Counted from the first letter of the stretch, positions 42,761-52,828 are shown. The stretch: DNA of 64,000 nucleotides from Chryseobacterium sp. JAH (GCF_001507335.1 NZ_LMAH01000010.1:1-64000), one strand, 5' to 3'. The notes: a model not told the origin generated them from the sequence alone. Program-made: numbers and translations.

Positions 42761-43246
42761 ATGTTAAATAGTGAAAAACAATCCATTACGCTTAATGTGA
42801 ATGGTGAAAATCATCATCTGGAAATTCTGCCATGGGTTTCCCTTCTCGATGCTCTACGGGAAAGAATTCATCTTACCGGAACAAAAAAAGGCTGTGACCA
42901 CGGACAGTGTGGCGCCTGTACCGTTTTAATTGACGGGAAACGTGTTTTAAGTTGTCTCAGTCTCGCTGTAATGAAAGAGGGAACAGAAATAACCACCGTC
43001 GAAGGAATTGCAGAAAATGGAAATTTACATCCTATCCAACAGGCTTTTATTGATCATGATGCCTTTCAGTGCGGGTATTGTACACCGGGGCAAATCTGCA
43101 GTGCGGTTGGATTACTCAACGAAAATAAAGCCGAGACACGTGAAGAAGTTCAGGACCTGATGAGCGGTAATCTCTGCCGCTGTGGTGCCAACAGAGGAAT
43201 TATTAATGCTGTTATGTCAGTAAAACAAGCGATGTCTTATGAATAA
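42761..43246 (+). CDS. Molybdenum hydroxylase [2Fe-2S] subunit (PaoA/XdhC-type small subunit)
   Basis: 161 aa. Plant-ferredoxin cluster CDHGQCGACTV with a distal Cys (about residues 45-70), and the second cluster domain with FQCGYCTPGQI and NLCRCG (about 105-145). No Tat signal, so it is cytoplasmic. It passes electrons from the molybdenum subunit to the FAD subunit. It overlaps the FAD-subunit gene by 8 nt. Confidence 0.93.
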   Translation: MLNSEKQSITLNVNGENHHLEILPWVSLLDALRERIHLTGTKKGCDHGQCGACTVLIDGKRVLSCLSLAVMKEGTEITTVEGIAENGNLHPIQQAFIDHDAFQCGYCTPGQICSAVGLLNENKAETREEVQDLMSGNLCRCGANRGIINAVMSVKQAMSYE

Positions 43247-44258
43247 TTTTGCCTATACAAAAGCCACTGACGTTGAAGATGCAGTTTCTTTCATCAACGG
43301 TCATGATGGCAATAAAATCATTGCCGGCGGTACCAATATTGTAGATCTGATGAAATATTTCGTCATTCAGGCAGATACTTTAGTTGACATCAACCAAATT
43401 TCCGGACTGAGTGATATAAAGGAGATTCCGGATGGAGGAATTAGGATCGGTGCGCTGCTTACCAATGCGGAAACTGCATATCATCCGATTATCGAACAGC
43501 AATATCCACTTTTGTCAAAAGCAATTTTAGCAGGAGCTTCGGCGCAGATCAGAAATATGGCGACCAATGGTGGTAATTTACTGCAAAGAACAAGATGCTA
43601 TTATTTTTACGATATCAATACGCCTTGCAATAAGCGTGAACCGGGTTCCGGATGTTCTGCGATTACCGGTTACAACAGAATTCATGCAATTTTGGGACAC
43701 AGCGAAAACTGTATTGCTGTTTTTCCTTCAGATATGTGTGTAGCGCTCGCTGCTTTGGATGCGGTCATTCACATCTCAGGACCTGAGGGAGAACGTACAT
43801 TGGAATTTGCAGATTTCCACAGACTTCCTGGCGATACACCAGAGTTTGATAACAATCTTAAAAATGGCGAACTCATTACAGGAATTGAGCTTCCCGAAAA
43901 AGGCTTTGCCAAAAATTATTCTTATTTAAAATTAAGAGACAGAGCTTCCTATTCTTTTGCTTTGGTTTCCGTTGCGACAGGTTTAACCTTGGAAAACGGG
44001 AAAATTAAAGAAGCCAGAATTGCTTTAGGCGGTGTTGCTCATAAGCCTTGGCGTGTAAAAGAAGCAGAAGATTTTTTGGTTGACAGAGAAGCGACAAGAG
44101 AAAATTTTTCGGCCGCAGCTGATATAATTCTGAATGGTGCAGTTGGTTTTGAAAATAACAGTTTTAAAATTGATCTTGCTAAAAAAGCAATCGTAAGAAA
44201 CTGCATAATGGCTTTAGACCCTAAATCACAACGTCTTGGCGCAAAACCGTCTTTGTAA
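43239..44258 (+). CDS. Molybdenum hydroxylase FAD-binding subunit (PaoB/CoxM type)
   Basis: 339 aa with the FAD-binding pattern KIIAGGTNIVDLMKY near residue 28 and ATNGGNLLQRTRC near 107, the latter followed by a Cys-rich insert (TPCNKREPGSGCS) typical of the PaoB-like group with an extra [4Fe-4S] cluster. The CO-dehydrogenase flavoprotein C-terminal domain begins near 220. It completes a three-subunit enzyme with its neighbours. No signal peptide. Confidence 0.92.
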   Translation: MNNFAYTKATDVEDAVSFINGHDGNKIIAGGTNIVDLMKYFVIQADTLVDINQISGLSDIKEIPDGGIRIGALLTNAETAYHPIIEQQYPLLSKAILAGASAQIRNMATNGGNLLQRTRCYYFYDINTPCNKREPGSGCSAITGYNRIHAILGHSENCIAVFPSDMCVALAALDAVIHISGPEGERTLEFADFHRLPGDTPEFDNNLKNGELITGIELPEKGFAKNYSYLKLRDRASYSFALVSVATGLTLENGKIKEARIALGGVAHKPWRVKEAEDFLVDREATRENFSAAADIILNGAVGFENNSFKIDLAKKAIVRNCIMALDPKSQRLGAKPSL

Positions 44259-44283
44259 AAATCACTTTCAAATACAATTATTT

Positions 44284-46521
44284 ATGGAAAATACACTATC
44301 TGTCGGAAAACCAATCAGCCGTCTTGAAGGTCATTTAAAAGTAACCGGAAGTGCAAAATACGCCGGAGAATATCAGGCTGACGATTTACTGTACGGTTAT
44401 GTAGTCAACAGTACAGTCACAAAAGGTAAAATCAAGTCAATCGATACTTCGGAAGTGAAAAAAATAGCCGGCGTGATTGAAGTTTTCACGCATGAAAACA
44501 AACCTTCAACGGCCTGGTTCGATTTTCAGTATGCCGATATGGATGCGCCTCCCGGAACTGTTTTTAAGCCACTTAAAGATAACGATATCAAATACAACGG
44601 TCAGCCGATTGCGCTGGTGGTTGCAGATACTTTTGAACTGGCCAGATATGCAGCCACAAAACTCGACATCGTCTACGAGCAGGAAGATTTTGAAACCGAT
44701 TTAAAAACCAATCTCGAAAAATCCCGTGATCCTAAAAAAGGACTGGCTTCAATGCTCAAACCGCCACCTCCAAAACCGACCGGCGATTTTAATAAAGAAT
44801 ATGAAAATTCTTTTATCAAAACAGACAGTCATTTCAGTCACGGCACAGAGCACCACAATCCGATGGAGATGTATGCATCGACTGTTATTTATGAAGGGAA
44901 AGATAAATTAAAGATTTTTGATAAGACACAGGGAACGATCAATTCCCAGATGTACGTTGCAAATGTTTTCGGACTGAAAATGAAAAATGTTCAGGTAATT
45001 GCTCCTTTCGTGGGAGGCGGTTTCGGTTCGGGTCTTCGTCCTCAGCATCAGCTTTTTATGGCTGTGATGGCATCTTTGGCTTTAAAAAGAAACGTCCGCG
45101 TCACTTTGGATCGCGCACAGATGTACATGATCGGACACAGACCACCGACTCTGCAGCAGACAAAATTCGGAGCAGACAAAGATGGAAAAGTCAATGCGAT
45201 TTACCACAAAGCTACCGGCGAAACTTCAAGATTTGAAGATTATGTAGAGATCGTAGTCAACTGGGCAAACATGCTTTATCCCGCTGAAAATACTTTACTG
45301 GAACACGAAATTGTCCCGTTGGATGTTTACAGTCCTTTGGATATGAGAGCGCCAGGCGGAAGTACCGGAATGCACGCTATCGAGGTGACCATGGATGAAA
45401 TTGCTTATCAGTTAAATATAGATCCTGTGGAATTGAGACTGATCAATTACTCAGAAACCGACAAAAGCAGCGATAAAGAATTTTCGAGCAAGGAACTGAG
45501 AAACTGCTATCTGCAGGGAGCCGAAAAATTTGGCTGGAACCAGAGAAATCCTGAACCGAGAAGCATGAAGCGTGGGAACAAATTGGTTGGATATGGTATG
45601 GCCACAGGAATGTGGGATGCCAACAGACTTTTAGGCCGAGCTGAAGCCATCATGACTCCCGACGGAAAGGTTGAAATTAAAAGTGCGGTGACCGATATCG
45701 GAACAGGAACTTTAACCATTATGACTCAAATCGCAGCAGATGAACTTGGACTTCCAATTGAAGATATAACGTTCTCCCATGCAGACAGTAAAATGCCTTT
45801 CGCACCGATTCAGGGTGGATCTTTTACCACGGCAACAGTGGGTCCTGCAGTACAGAATGCCTGTCAGGCTCTGAATGAAAAACTATTTAAGCTCGCCAGA
45901 AAATTAAAAGATTCAGTTTTAAGGGATGCTAAATTTAAAGAGGTTCAGTTCAGAGATGGATGGATCAGTTTAAAGAATAATGCTGAAATTAAAATCAGTA
46001 TAAAAGATGTTTTGGCTTCAAATGAAGGAAAGTCAGTGAAAACAACCAATTCTGCGATGCCTAACCCACTGACGTACGGTAAAAAAGCTAGAGCAGTACA
46101 CAGTGCTGTATTTGTGGAGGTGGAAGTGGATGAAGAATTAGGTATTATTGAAGTTAAAAGAGCTGTAACAGCTGTAGCAGCCGGAAAAATTATTAATCCT
46201 AAAACAGCCGAAAGTCAGGTTTTGGGTGGAATGATCTGGGGAATCAGCAAAGCTTTGCATGAAGAAACGATTCTTGACCACCAGTTTGGAAAATATATGA
46301 ATCCAAACTTAGGTGAATATCATATTCCGGTGCATGCAGATATTCATGATCTTGAAGTATTGTTTGTGGAAGAGAATGATCAATTTGTGAATGATCTCGG
46401 TGTAAAAGGAGTAGGGGAAATTGGTGGAGTAGGAATGCCTCCCGCGATTACCAATGCTATTTTTCACGCAACAGGAAAACGAATTTACGATTTACCGATT
46501 CATTTTGACAGACTTCTGTAA
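44284..46521 (+). CDS. Molybdenum hydroxylase large subunit (xanthine/aldehyde oxidase family)
   Basis: 745 aa from ATG 44284. It has an a/b-hammerhead domain (about 20-130), PFVGGGFGSGLRPQHQ near 240, and the catalytic glutamate in GVGEIGG (Glu712) near the C-terminus. The order and length match the molybdenum-binding subunit of the PaoC/XdhA group. It takes electrons from an aldehyde or N-heterocycle; the substrate cannot be told. The whole cofactor pathway lies directly upstream. A bidirectional terminator follows. Confidence 0.93.
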   Translation: MENTLSVGKPISRLEGHLKVTGSAKYAGEYQADDLLYGYVVNSTVTKGKIKSIDTSEVKKIAGVIEVFTHENKPSTAWFDFQYADMDAPPGTVFKPLKDNDIKYNGQPIALVVADTFELARYAATKLDIVYEQEDFETDLKTNLEKSRDPKKGLASMLKPPPPKPTGDFNKEYENSFIKTDSHFSHGTEHHNPMEMYASTVIYEGKDKLKIFDKTQGTINSQMYVANVFGLKMKNVQVIAPFVGGGFGSGLRPQHQLFMAVMASLALKRNVRVTLDRAQMYMIGHRPPTLQQTKFGADKDGKVNAIYHKATGETSRFEDYVEIVVNWANMLYPAENTLLEHEIVPLDVYSPLDMRAPGGSTGMHAIEVTMDEIAYQLNIDPVELRLINYSETDKSSDKEFSSKELRNCYLQGAEKFGWNQRNPEPRSMKRGNKLVGYGMATGMWDANRLLGRAEAIMTPDGKVEIKSAVTDIGTGTLTIMTQIAADELGLPIEDITFSHADSKMPFAPIQGGSFTTATVGPAVQNACQALNEKLFKLARKLKDSVLRDAKFKEVQFRDGWISLKNNAEIKISIKDVLASNEGKSVKTTNSAMPNPLTYGKKARAVHSAVFVEVEVDEELGIIEVKRAVTAVAAGKIINPKTAESQVLGGMIWGISKALHEETILDHQFGKYMNPNLGEYHIPVHADIHDLEVLFVEENDQFVNDLGVKGVGEIGGVGMPPAITNAIFHATGKRIYDLPIHFDRLL

Positions 46522-46545
46522 ATCAATTTTATATAAAAAAAACTC

Positions 46546-46574
46546 AATCCCACTGCAAGCGGTGGGATTTTTTA
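46546..46574. terminator. Bidirectional terminator
   Basis: Stem AATCCCAC/GTGGGATT (46546-46553 with 46562-46569), with an A-run before and T4 after. It serves the hydroxylase operon and the facing desulfurase gene. Confidence 0.8.
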
Positions 46575-47711
46575 TGCTGTTAAATGATGAACCAGTTCAG
46601 TTACTTTTTTAATGGTAAAATCGATTTCCTCTAAAGTTGTAAATCGTCCTAAACTGAAACGGATTGAGCTTAAAGCATCTTCATCCGATAATCCAAGTGC
46701 TTTCAAAACATGTGATGGCTTCGAGGTGACCGATGAACAGGCCGATCCGCTGGAAACTGAAATATTTCCCAGTGCGATAATCAACTGCTCAGACCACACG
46801 CCCGGAAAACAAATGTTTGTCGTATTGTAGATTCGATTTTTTACCGAACCATTCACAAATGTTCCATCAATTTTTAATAATTCTGTTTCAAGGTAATCAC
46901 GAAGCTTACCTATTCTGGTTTCGTCATTCTGCATTTCAGATTTTGCAATTTCGCAGGCTTTTCCAAGACCGATAATTCCAGGCACATTTAAAGTCCCGCT
47001 TCTCAGATTTCTCTGCTGTCCACCACCGTGAATCTGTCCGGAAAGTTTAATTCTTGATTTATTTGAAACGTAAAGTGCACCAATTCCCTTGGGACCGTAA
47101 AATTTATGTGCTGAAAGGGTCAACATGTCTATTCCTAAATCTTCGGCATTGATAGCTATTTTCCCAATGGCCTGTGTCGTGTCACAAAGTAATAAAGCAC
47201 CGTTTGCATGCGCCACTTCTGAAATTGCTTTGATATCATGAACCGTTCCTGTTTCATTATTAGACATCATCACAATCACAAGTAGCGTTTCTTCAGTAAC
47301 GGAATCTTTAAGATTCTCAACGTTGATAGTTCCATCAGATTTAACGCCACTATAATCCACTTCAAATCCTTGATTTTCTATATATTTACAGGTGTCCAGA
47401 ACAGCCTTATGCTCTGTTGTAAAAGTGATGATTTTCTTTTTTGATGATGCGGCAGCAAGCCCTTTGATGGCTAAATTTAAAGCTTCAGTTGCGCCCGACG
47501 TGACAATAATTTCATTTTCCTGTGCACCGATTAGATCTGCAATTTGAAAGATTGCATTTTCAACTGAATCTTTGACGACAAGACCGTCCAGATGTGAGCT
47601 GTTGCCATTTGCATAAAATTCTGTAAAATAAGGGAGCATTGTTTTCAATACATTATGATCTATTTTCGTAGTTGCATTATTATCCAAATAGATCTTATAC
47701 TCGTTTGTCAT
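46572..47711 (-). CDS. Cysteine desulfurase (NifS/IscS-like), putative cofactor sulfurase partner
   Basis: 379 aa class-V aminotransferase fold. The PLP lysine is Lys203 in SAHKFYGPKG, and the catalytic cysteine is Cys325 in SSGSACSS. It begins IYLDNNATTKID, the usual N-terminus. It is encoded facing the molybdenum genes. NifS-type desulfurases supply the sulfur that XdhC-bound cofactor needs in xanthine-oxidase-type enzymes, so this job is a reasonable inference; general iron-sulfur assembly is the alternative. Confidence 0.92.
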   Translation of the reverse strand: MTNEYKIYLDNNATTKIDHNVLKTMLPYFTEFYANGNSSHLDGLVVKDSVENAIFQIADLIGAQENEIIVTSGATEALNLAIKGLAAASSKKKIITFTTEHKAVLDTCKYIENQGFEVDYSGVKSDGTINVENLKDSVTEETLLVIVMMSNNETGTVHDIKAISEVAHANGALLLCDTTQAIGKIAINAEDLGIDMLTLSAHKFYGPKGIGALYVSNKSRIKLSGQIHGGGQQRNLRSGTLNVPGIIGLGKACEIAKSEMQNDETRIGKLRDYLETELLKIDGTFVNGSVKNRIYNTTNICFPGVWSEQLIIALGNISVSSGSACSSVTSKPSHVLKALGLSDEDALSSIRFSLGRFTTLEEIDFTIKKVTELVHHLTA

Positions 47712-47898
47712 AAATCAAAATATTTTCTTTGATTTTTTCAAAAAACTGTTTGATTAGATTAAAACAGGACCAAAGTCAACCTATTGAAATCATTTCAAAT
47801 TTTTCTCGCTTCGTTCAAAAATAAGATATATAAATATATAGATTTTAATTATAAACTACTTGCACTAAAGTAATATCAAAATCCAATTATTTACTATT

Positions 47899-49131
47899 TT
47901 ATAATCGATCTATGCGATAAAGCCTACCGCTATCGGTAATAGCATATAATGCCTCATCCAATCCTTGGGTAATGTCTCTAAATCGTTGATTTTCGCCTGA
48001 CAGCAATCGCTCTTCACCTATTACGCGATTATTGCTAATTACTAATCGGGCAATGTGTGTTCCACTTAATGCACCTACGAAAAGATTGTTTTGCCATTCA
48101 GGAATACGACTTCCGCTGTAAAAAGTCATTCCACTTGGCGAAATTACAGGATCCCAATAATATACCGGCTGTTCCATACCATTTTGTTGCTGAATTCCAG
48201 AACCGATTGCCTGCCCTCCGTACTCAATTCCATAGGTAATAATGGGCCACCCATAGTTTGCTCCTGCTTGCACACGGTTGATTTCATCGCCACCACGAGG
48301 ACCGTGTTCACTTTGCCAAAGTTCTCCTGTCAAAGGATGTAACGCCATTCCCTGAGGATTTCTATGACCTATACTATAGAGCTCCGGCAAAGCACCTGAT
48401 TGCGTGAAGATTGGATTACCAGGCGCCGGCGTCCCATTTGTCGTAATGCGAATAATTTTGCCGAGAGCCGCAGTTACTGTTTGAGCCAACGGACGTGTCG
48501 CCAGATTTGATCGTTCCCCTGTACTGACTAGTAAATTTCCAGTTTTATCAAACAGAATCCTTCCTCCATAATGAGCTGTACTGTTTGCTGAAGGATTTGC
48601 TCTGTAGATCACTGTGGCATTTTCTATTGAAGTTTCATTATTAGAAAGCCTTCCCTTTGCTACGGAAGTCAACGTTCCTCCTGCAACATTTTCAGAGAAA
48701 ACCCAGTAGATCATTCTATTCGATGAAAATTGGGGATCGATACAAAGACCCAACAATCCACCTTGCCCCGATGAATTAACAGAAGGAATGCCTGTGATGG
48801 CACCACTTACGATACCAGTTAAAGTAACGATGCGCATAGTTCCTGCCTTCTCTGTGACGAGCAAACGTCCGTCTGGAAGGTTTGTGATTCCCCAGGGCGA
48901 ATTCAGGGCAGATGTTATGACTGTCCGCTGATAAGGTGTGGTAGTGCTTATTGCATTTGCCCTGGTTTGTCCAGGAAAAGCTGGCGTATAATTGGTATTG
49001 GCCGGATTAGTTTCGACTGATGTACCAGTTGATGGATTTTCAGAAGCTGGAGTTTCTGTATTATCATCAGATTTACAAGATAATGTAAACAGGATACCTG
49101 AAAGTAATATTATTTGGATTTTAGACTTCAT
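47899..49131 (-). CDS. PQQ-dependent sugar dehydrogenase-like lipoprotein
   Basis: 410 aa with a lipoprotein signal ending at Cys19 (FTLSC), followed by KSDDNTE. The six-bladed propeller of soluble aldose dehydrogenase (Asd/YliI group) is clear: SPWGITNLPDGRLLVTEKAG, LLGLCIDPQF, SEHGPRGGDEINRVQAGANY. Such enzymes oxidise sugars with PQQ in the periplasm. No PQQ synthesis genes are in the window, so cofactor supply is open. It stands alone on the minus strand, upstream of nothing clearly linked. Confidence 0.88.
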   Translation of the reverse strand: MKSKIQIILLSGILFTLSCKSDDNTETPASENPSTGTSVETNPANTNYTPAFPGQTRANAISTTTPYQRTVITSALNSPWGITNLPDGRLLVTEKAGTMRIVTLTGIVSGAITGIPSVNSSGQGGLLGLCIDPQFSSNRMIYWVFSENVAGGTLTSVAKGRLSNNETSIENATVIYRANPSANSTAHYGGRILFDKTGNLLVSTGERSNLATRPLAQTVTAALGKIIRITTNGTPAPGNPIFTQSGALPELYSIGHRNPQGMALHPLTGELWQSEHGPRGGDEINRVQAGANYGWPIITYGIEYGGQAIGSGIQQQNGMEQPVYYWDPVISPSGMTFYSGSRIPEWQNNLFVGALSGTHIARLVISNNRVIGEERLLSGENQRFRDITQGLDEALYAITDSGRLYRIDRL

Positions 49132-49490
49132 TCAGAAAAATTTTAATGATTTACAAAACCTGTAGTTCACGAGGTTTTTTATAGCTTTCATTGTGCTGAA
49201 ATTTTTAGGATGAAAAACCAGATCTGTTTATTTTTCATCCTAAAATTCTTAATTTTCAAAACTTTTTATTACACTGGTGTCAATGTAATCTTTACAAATA
49301 ATAGTAATGACCGTTCAGAAAGATTGATAATTGGTTAGCAGCTTCAATTTAATTCTAACTAAAGCTAGTAATTCATTACTTGTTATATTTGTTTAGTCTA
49401 CCAGTCTTATAGCTAATAAAAGAATTCAGTTATGAGCAGCTCGAATATCAGAATTATATTAACTATTAAAAAAAAACTGTTAGTTTTCAA
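49132..49490. other. Intergenic stretch holding a terminator
   Basis: No gene in this 359-bp stretch. Its main structure is the 15-bp inverted repeat at 49203-49245, annotated separately. Confidence 0.5.
49203..49245 (-). terminator. Terminator-like 15-bp inverted repeat
   Basis: A perfect repeat TTTTAGGATGAAAAA/TTTTTCATCCTAAAA with a 13-nt loop. It lies downstream, in the direction of transcription, of the molybdenum hydroxylase gene ending at 49491, and upstream of the sugar dehydrogenase gene, so it likely ends the former transcript. Confidence 0.65.
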
Positions 49491-51668
49491 CTATAGGCTG
49501 TCCAAACCGAATGGAAGCTTTCTTATTCTCGTTCCTGTAAGGTCATAGACTGCGTTAGCCAGGGCAGGAGCAAATGGTGGTAGAGCTGGCTCACCGACAC
49601 CTCCTGCGTCTTCGTCATTTTCAATTATATGAACTTCGATTTTTGGCATGTCCATAATGCGTGGCAGGTTGTATGCATAGAAGTTTTTTTGGTTGACCTC
49701 ACCATCTGTAAATGTGAGCTCATGCATTGTAGCAGCGCCTAATCCCATTATAATGCTGCCTTCTATTTGTCCATGTATAATATCAGGATTAACAAACCAG
49801 CCACAATCCATCACTGCCCAGATTTTGTCGATCACAATTTTTCCCCCGCCGTTTCTTGAGACTTTGATTACCTGTCCTACGGTAGAACTAAAACATTCGG
49901 TAATTGCAACGCCATAACCCTTTTCTCTCCCCCGTGATTTCCATCCAGAAACCTCTTCGAGCTTATCTATCAGTTTTTGTAAACGATCTTCTTGCAGATG
50001 CATTCTTCTGAAATCCATAGAATCAATCTTAGCTTTAACAGCTAACTCATCGATGAAACTTTCGTAAGCAAAACCATTTGTTGATGCATATACTGATCTC
50101 CACCAGTGAACAGGGACTGGCGCTTCAAATGGCACATCATTAATAGCTATATTTTTGATGGCTTCATAATAAGGCTGCAAAAATCCTTCACTAGCACTTC
50201 CATTTGCTTTAGTTTTATCTTCACTGCTTCCCGCAAAGTGAGAAATGTTCTGTCCACATAATCTTACTCTTAAAGCTTCAATCTTCCCGTTTTTAACTAC
50301 ACCCTCGCACCTGTAGGTAATTCCGGGACGGAATAGACCTCCGGTCGTTTCATCTTCCCGGGTCCAAACTACCTGCACAGGCTTTCCTATTTGTTTTGAA
50401 ATGATTGCAGCTTCGTAAGGATAATCTGCACTGGCTTTTCTACCAAATCCACCGCCAAGAAAAGTCATATTTACTTTTATATTTTGCCACGGGATCTTAA
50501 ATTCCTGAGCGATGGCATCCTGAATGAGTTCAGGCGCTTGTACCGGACCCCATATTTCAACAGAATCCCCTTTCCAATGAGCAATACAGTTGAGGGGCTC
50601 CATCGCATAATGAACTTGATAAGGTGTTTCATATATGACATCTAACTTATCATTGTTATCTGACAAAATAGATTTCACATTACCCTGCGTTTTGTGGGTG
50701 AGGCCTTCTTGTGAAGCTAAAAGATTTCTCTGTTCTTTTAATACTTCTGTACTGTTGATATGTTTAAATTGAGATTCGTCCCATTCCACCTTAAGATGTT
50801 TCCTTCCCTGTAATGCAGACCAGGTAGAATCGGCTACTACTGCAACTCCCTCTCGCCAAACATTATGTACTTTCGCACGAATTTTAAAAACTTCTTTTAC
50901 ACCTTTTATCTTTAAAGTCTCGGTATCGTCGAAGGATTTAACAGTTCCCATAATCTTCGGATTACGTTCTACGGAGGCAAATAACATTCCCGGTATTCTT
51001 TTGTCCAAACCAAAAATTGCACTTCCATTGGTTTTCAGCGGTGTGTCACGTCTCTTTAAAGGCTTTCGGATCAGTTTATATTCTGAGACCGGCTTCAGTT
51101 GAATATTTTTGGGAGCTTCCAATTTAGAGGCGCTCTCAACAAGTTGACCGTAAGTCAGTTTTTTACCACTTGATTTATGTATTACACATCCCGATTGGGC
51201 GTAGCAGGCAGAAGTATCGACATTCCACTGATTGGCAGCTGCTTGAATAAGCATCATTCTGGCTGCTGCTCCCAGATTTAAAAGTCTTTTATAACCTCCG
51301 CGGATGGTAGAACTACCGCCGGTTATCTGTCCACCATATTTAGTACGGTCTCCTGGTGCAAATTCAACATTAATATCTTTAAGATCAACTTCTAGTTCTT
51401 CTGCAATGATTTGTGGAACGGATTGAAATGATCCCTGACCCATCTCTGCTCGGTGATCAAATAAAGTAATTTGACCGTCTTTATTAATGTGAATCCACGC
51501 ATTCATAGGAATGTCGTTTACTGGTAAGGATTCTTTAGTATCTAAAATTTTGACAACACTTGCACTTGCAGGAAAAAAATAACCCAAGCATAGCGCCCCC
51601 GCTCCCAGACCCGCCACAGATAGGAACTTTCTGCGCGATAAATTGTTAATTTCTGTATTTTTAGACAT
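49491..51668 (-). CDS. Tat-exported molybdenum hydroxylase large subunit (IorB-like)
   Basis: 725 aa. A Tat signal (SRRKFLSVAGLGAGALCLG, Arg12-Arg13) is followed by the molybdopterin-binding subunit of the isoquinoline 1-oxidoreductase/aldehyde dehydrogenase group: NVTFLGGGFGRKASADYPYE and the catalytic Glu693 in GGVGEPALPPFAPA. With the [2Fe-2S] protein (52358) and cytochrome c (51701) it forms an FAD-free enzyme that gives electrons to the respiratory chain. This is the second molybdenum hydroxylase in the window and, unlike the first, is periplasmic. Confidence 0.92.
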   Translation of the reverse strand: MSKNTEINNLSRRKFLSVAGLGAGALCLGYFFPASASVVKILDTKESLPVNDIPMNAWIHINKDGQITLFDHRAEMGQGSFQSVPQIIAEELEVDLKDINVEFAPGDRTKYGGQITGGSSTIRGGYKRLLNLGAAARMMLIQAAANQWNVDTSACYAQSGCVIHKSSGKKLTYGQLVESASKLEAPKNIQLKPVSEYKLIRKPLKRRDTPLKTNGSAIFGLDKRIPGMLFASVERNPKIMGTVKSFDDTETLKIKGVKEVFKIRAKVHNVWREGVAVVADSTWSALQGRKHLKVEWDESQFKHINSTEVLKEQRNLLASQEGLTHKTQGNVKSILSDNNDKLDVIYETPYQVHYAMEPLNCIAHWKGDSVEIWGPVQAPELIQDAIAQEFKIPWQNIKVNMTFLGGGFGRKASADYPYEAAIISKQIGKPVQVVWTREDETTGGLFRPGITYRCEGVVKNGKIEALRVRLCGQNISHFAGSSEDKTKANGSASEGFLQPYYEAIKNIAINDVPFEAPVPVHWWRSVYASTNGFAYESFIDELAVKAKIDSMDFRRMHLQEDRLQKLIDKLEEVSGWKSRGREKGYGVAITECFSSTVGQVIKVSRNGGGKIVIDKIWAVMDCGWFVNPDIIHGQIEGSIIMGLGAATMHELTFTDGEVNQKNFYAYNLPRIMDMPKIEVHIIENDEDAGGVGEPALPPFAPALANAVYDLTGTRIRKLPFGLDSL

Positions 51669-51700
51669 AATTTGATTCGGTTTTTTGATTGAATTGATGT

Positions 51701-52324
51701 TTAAGGGTTTGGAGCGTATGCGCCTGTTTTAAGCCAGGTTATCCAAGCTTCTTTAAATTCTGCATGGCTCATTGGTGGCTTTGTTCTTCCTTCACCCATA
51801 TCCCAACCTTTAAGAACAAGTCCATCATCAGCGTGTTCGATCAATTTTTTTATATCTTTATTACCGTTCTTCTTAGGGTCAATTAGTTGTTTTGCCAATT
51901 GATGCGGGGTTCTTCCTTGAAAAACCATTTTCATATTGGCAGGAGGTAAATGCCAGTTTTTGTGTCCTGGTGGAGTATGTACTCCCTCAGAGTTATTTGG
52001 TTGATGACAATTGGTACACTTCATTGCATACAAACCTTTTCCATCAATTCCTCTTTTTGGAAGCATCCCATGAAGGTGACTGTCGTCGCCCTGTAATGGA
52101 ATATCGCCTGAAGGATGGCAATTCATACAGCGTGGGCTCATCAATACTGAATATACTTTCTTAAAGGCTTTAAGAGAGGCGACGCTGTCTTTTGCAGCGT
52201 GGTTGTATTCAACTTTTACAGTACTTATTGGCATATGAGTCTTATCCCTCGCAAAAAAGAGAGATAATCCCACGACTAAAGTAATGCACGAATATTTTAT
52301 TAAGTTTAGTTTGTTTGACATCAT
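51701..52324 (-). CDS. Diheme cytochrome c subunit
   Basis: 207 aa with a membrane-anchor or signal at residues 11-26 and two heme motifs, CMNCH (Cys66, Cys69, His70) and CTNCH (Cys103, Cys106, His107). It sits between the [2Fe-2S] and molybdenum subunit genes (33 bp gaps each side), the usual gene order of IorAB-type enzymes. It should accept electrons from the hydroxylase. The short hydrophobic segment lacks a clear cleavage site, so it may stay membrane-bound. Confidence 0.88.
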   Translation of the reverse strand: MMSNKLNLIKYSCITLVVGLSLFFARDKTHMPISTVKVEYNHAAKDSVASLKAFKKVYSVLMSPRCMNCHPSGDIPLQGDDSHLHGMLPKRGIDGKGLYAMKCTNCHQPNNSEGVHTPPGHKNWHLPPANMKMVFQGRTPHQLAKQLIDPKKNGNKDIKKLIEHADDGLVLKGWDMGEGRTKPPMSHAEFKEAWITWLKTGAYAPNP

Positions 52325-52357
52325 TTCTACTATTTTATCAGACTGGGGTACTGCACG

Positions 52358-52828
52358 TTATTTATTATTTTTTCCGTTTTTGATATCTGCAGCCAAATGA
52401 ATTGCTTTGCGAATACGGCTGTATGTTCCGCATCTACAGATATTTCCGGCCATCGCGTTATCTATATCAATATCGGTGGGATTGGGGTTTTCCCTAAGTA
52501 GCACCACTGCAGACATTATCTGTCCCGAATGGCAGTAACCACATTGTGGTACGTCTTCTGAAATCCAGGCCTGCTGAACAGGATGATCATTATTTTTTGA
52601 AAGTCCCTCAATAGTAGTAATATTTTTACCATTTGCCCTGCTTAGTTTTGTAACACAAGATCTAACCGCTTCGCCATCAAGGTGAACAGTACAGGCGCCA
52701 CATTGTGCTACGCCACAACCGAATTTAGTTCCTGTTAATCCGACAACATCTCGTAAGAACCATAATAATGGCATATTTTCATCAACATCGTGCTGATGCT
52801 TTTTATTATTTATTGTTAATGAGATCAT
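52358..52828 (-). CDS. [2Fe-2S] subunit of periplasmic molybdenum hydroxylase (IorA-like)
   Basis: 156 aa. Cluster motifs [11 protein letters not shown] (about residue 38) and CGYCHSGQI with ICRCG (about 100-135). It has no signal peptide of its own and is therefore exported as a complex with the Tat-carrying large subunit, as known for this family. It is the first gene of the operon. A TATATTTG sequence about 25 bp upstream could be the -7 box. Confidence 0.92.
   Translation of the reverse strand: MISLTINNKKHQHDVDENMPLLWFLRDVVGLTGTKFGCGVAQCGACTVHLDGEAVRSCVTKLSRANGKNITTIEGLSKNNDHPVQQAWISEDVPQCGYCHSGQIMSAVVLLRENPNPTDIDIDNAMAGNICRCGTYSRIRKAIHLAADIKNGKNNK

Noticed and set aside
44236..44283. 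Upstream extension of the molybdenum hydroxylase large subunit
   Set aside because: It would start with TTG inside the FAD-subunit gene; ATG 44284 gives the normal family N-terminus.
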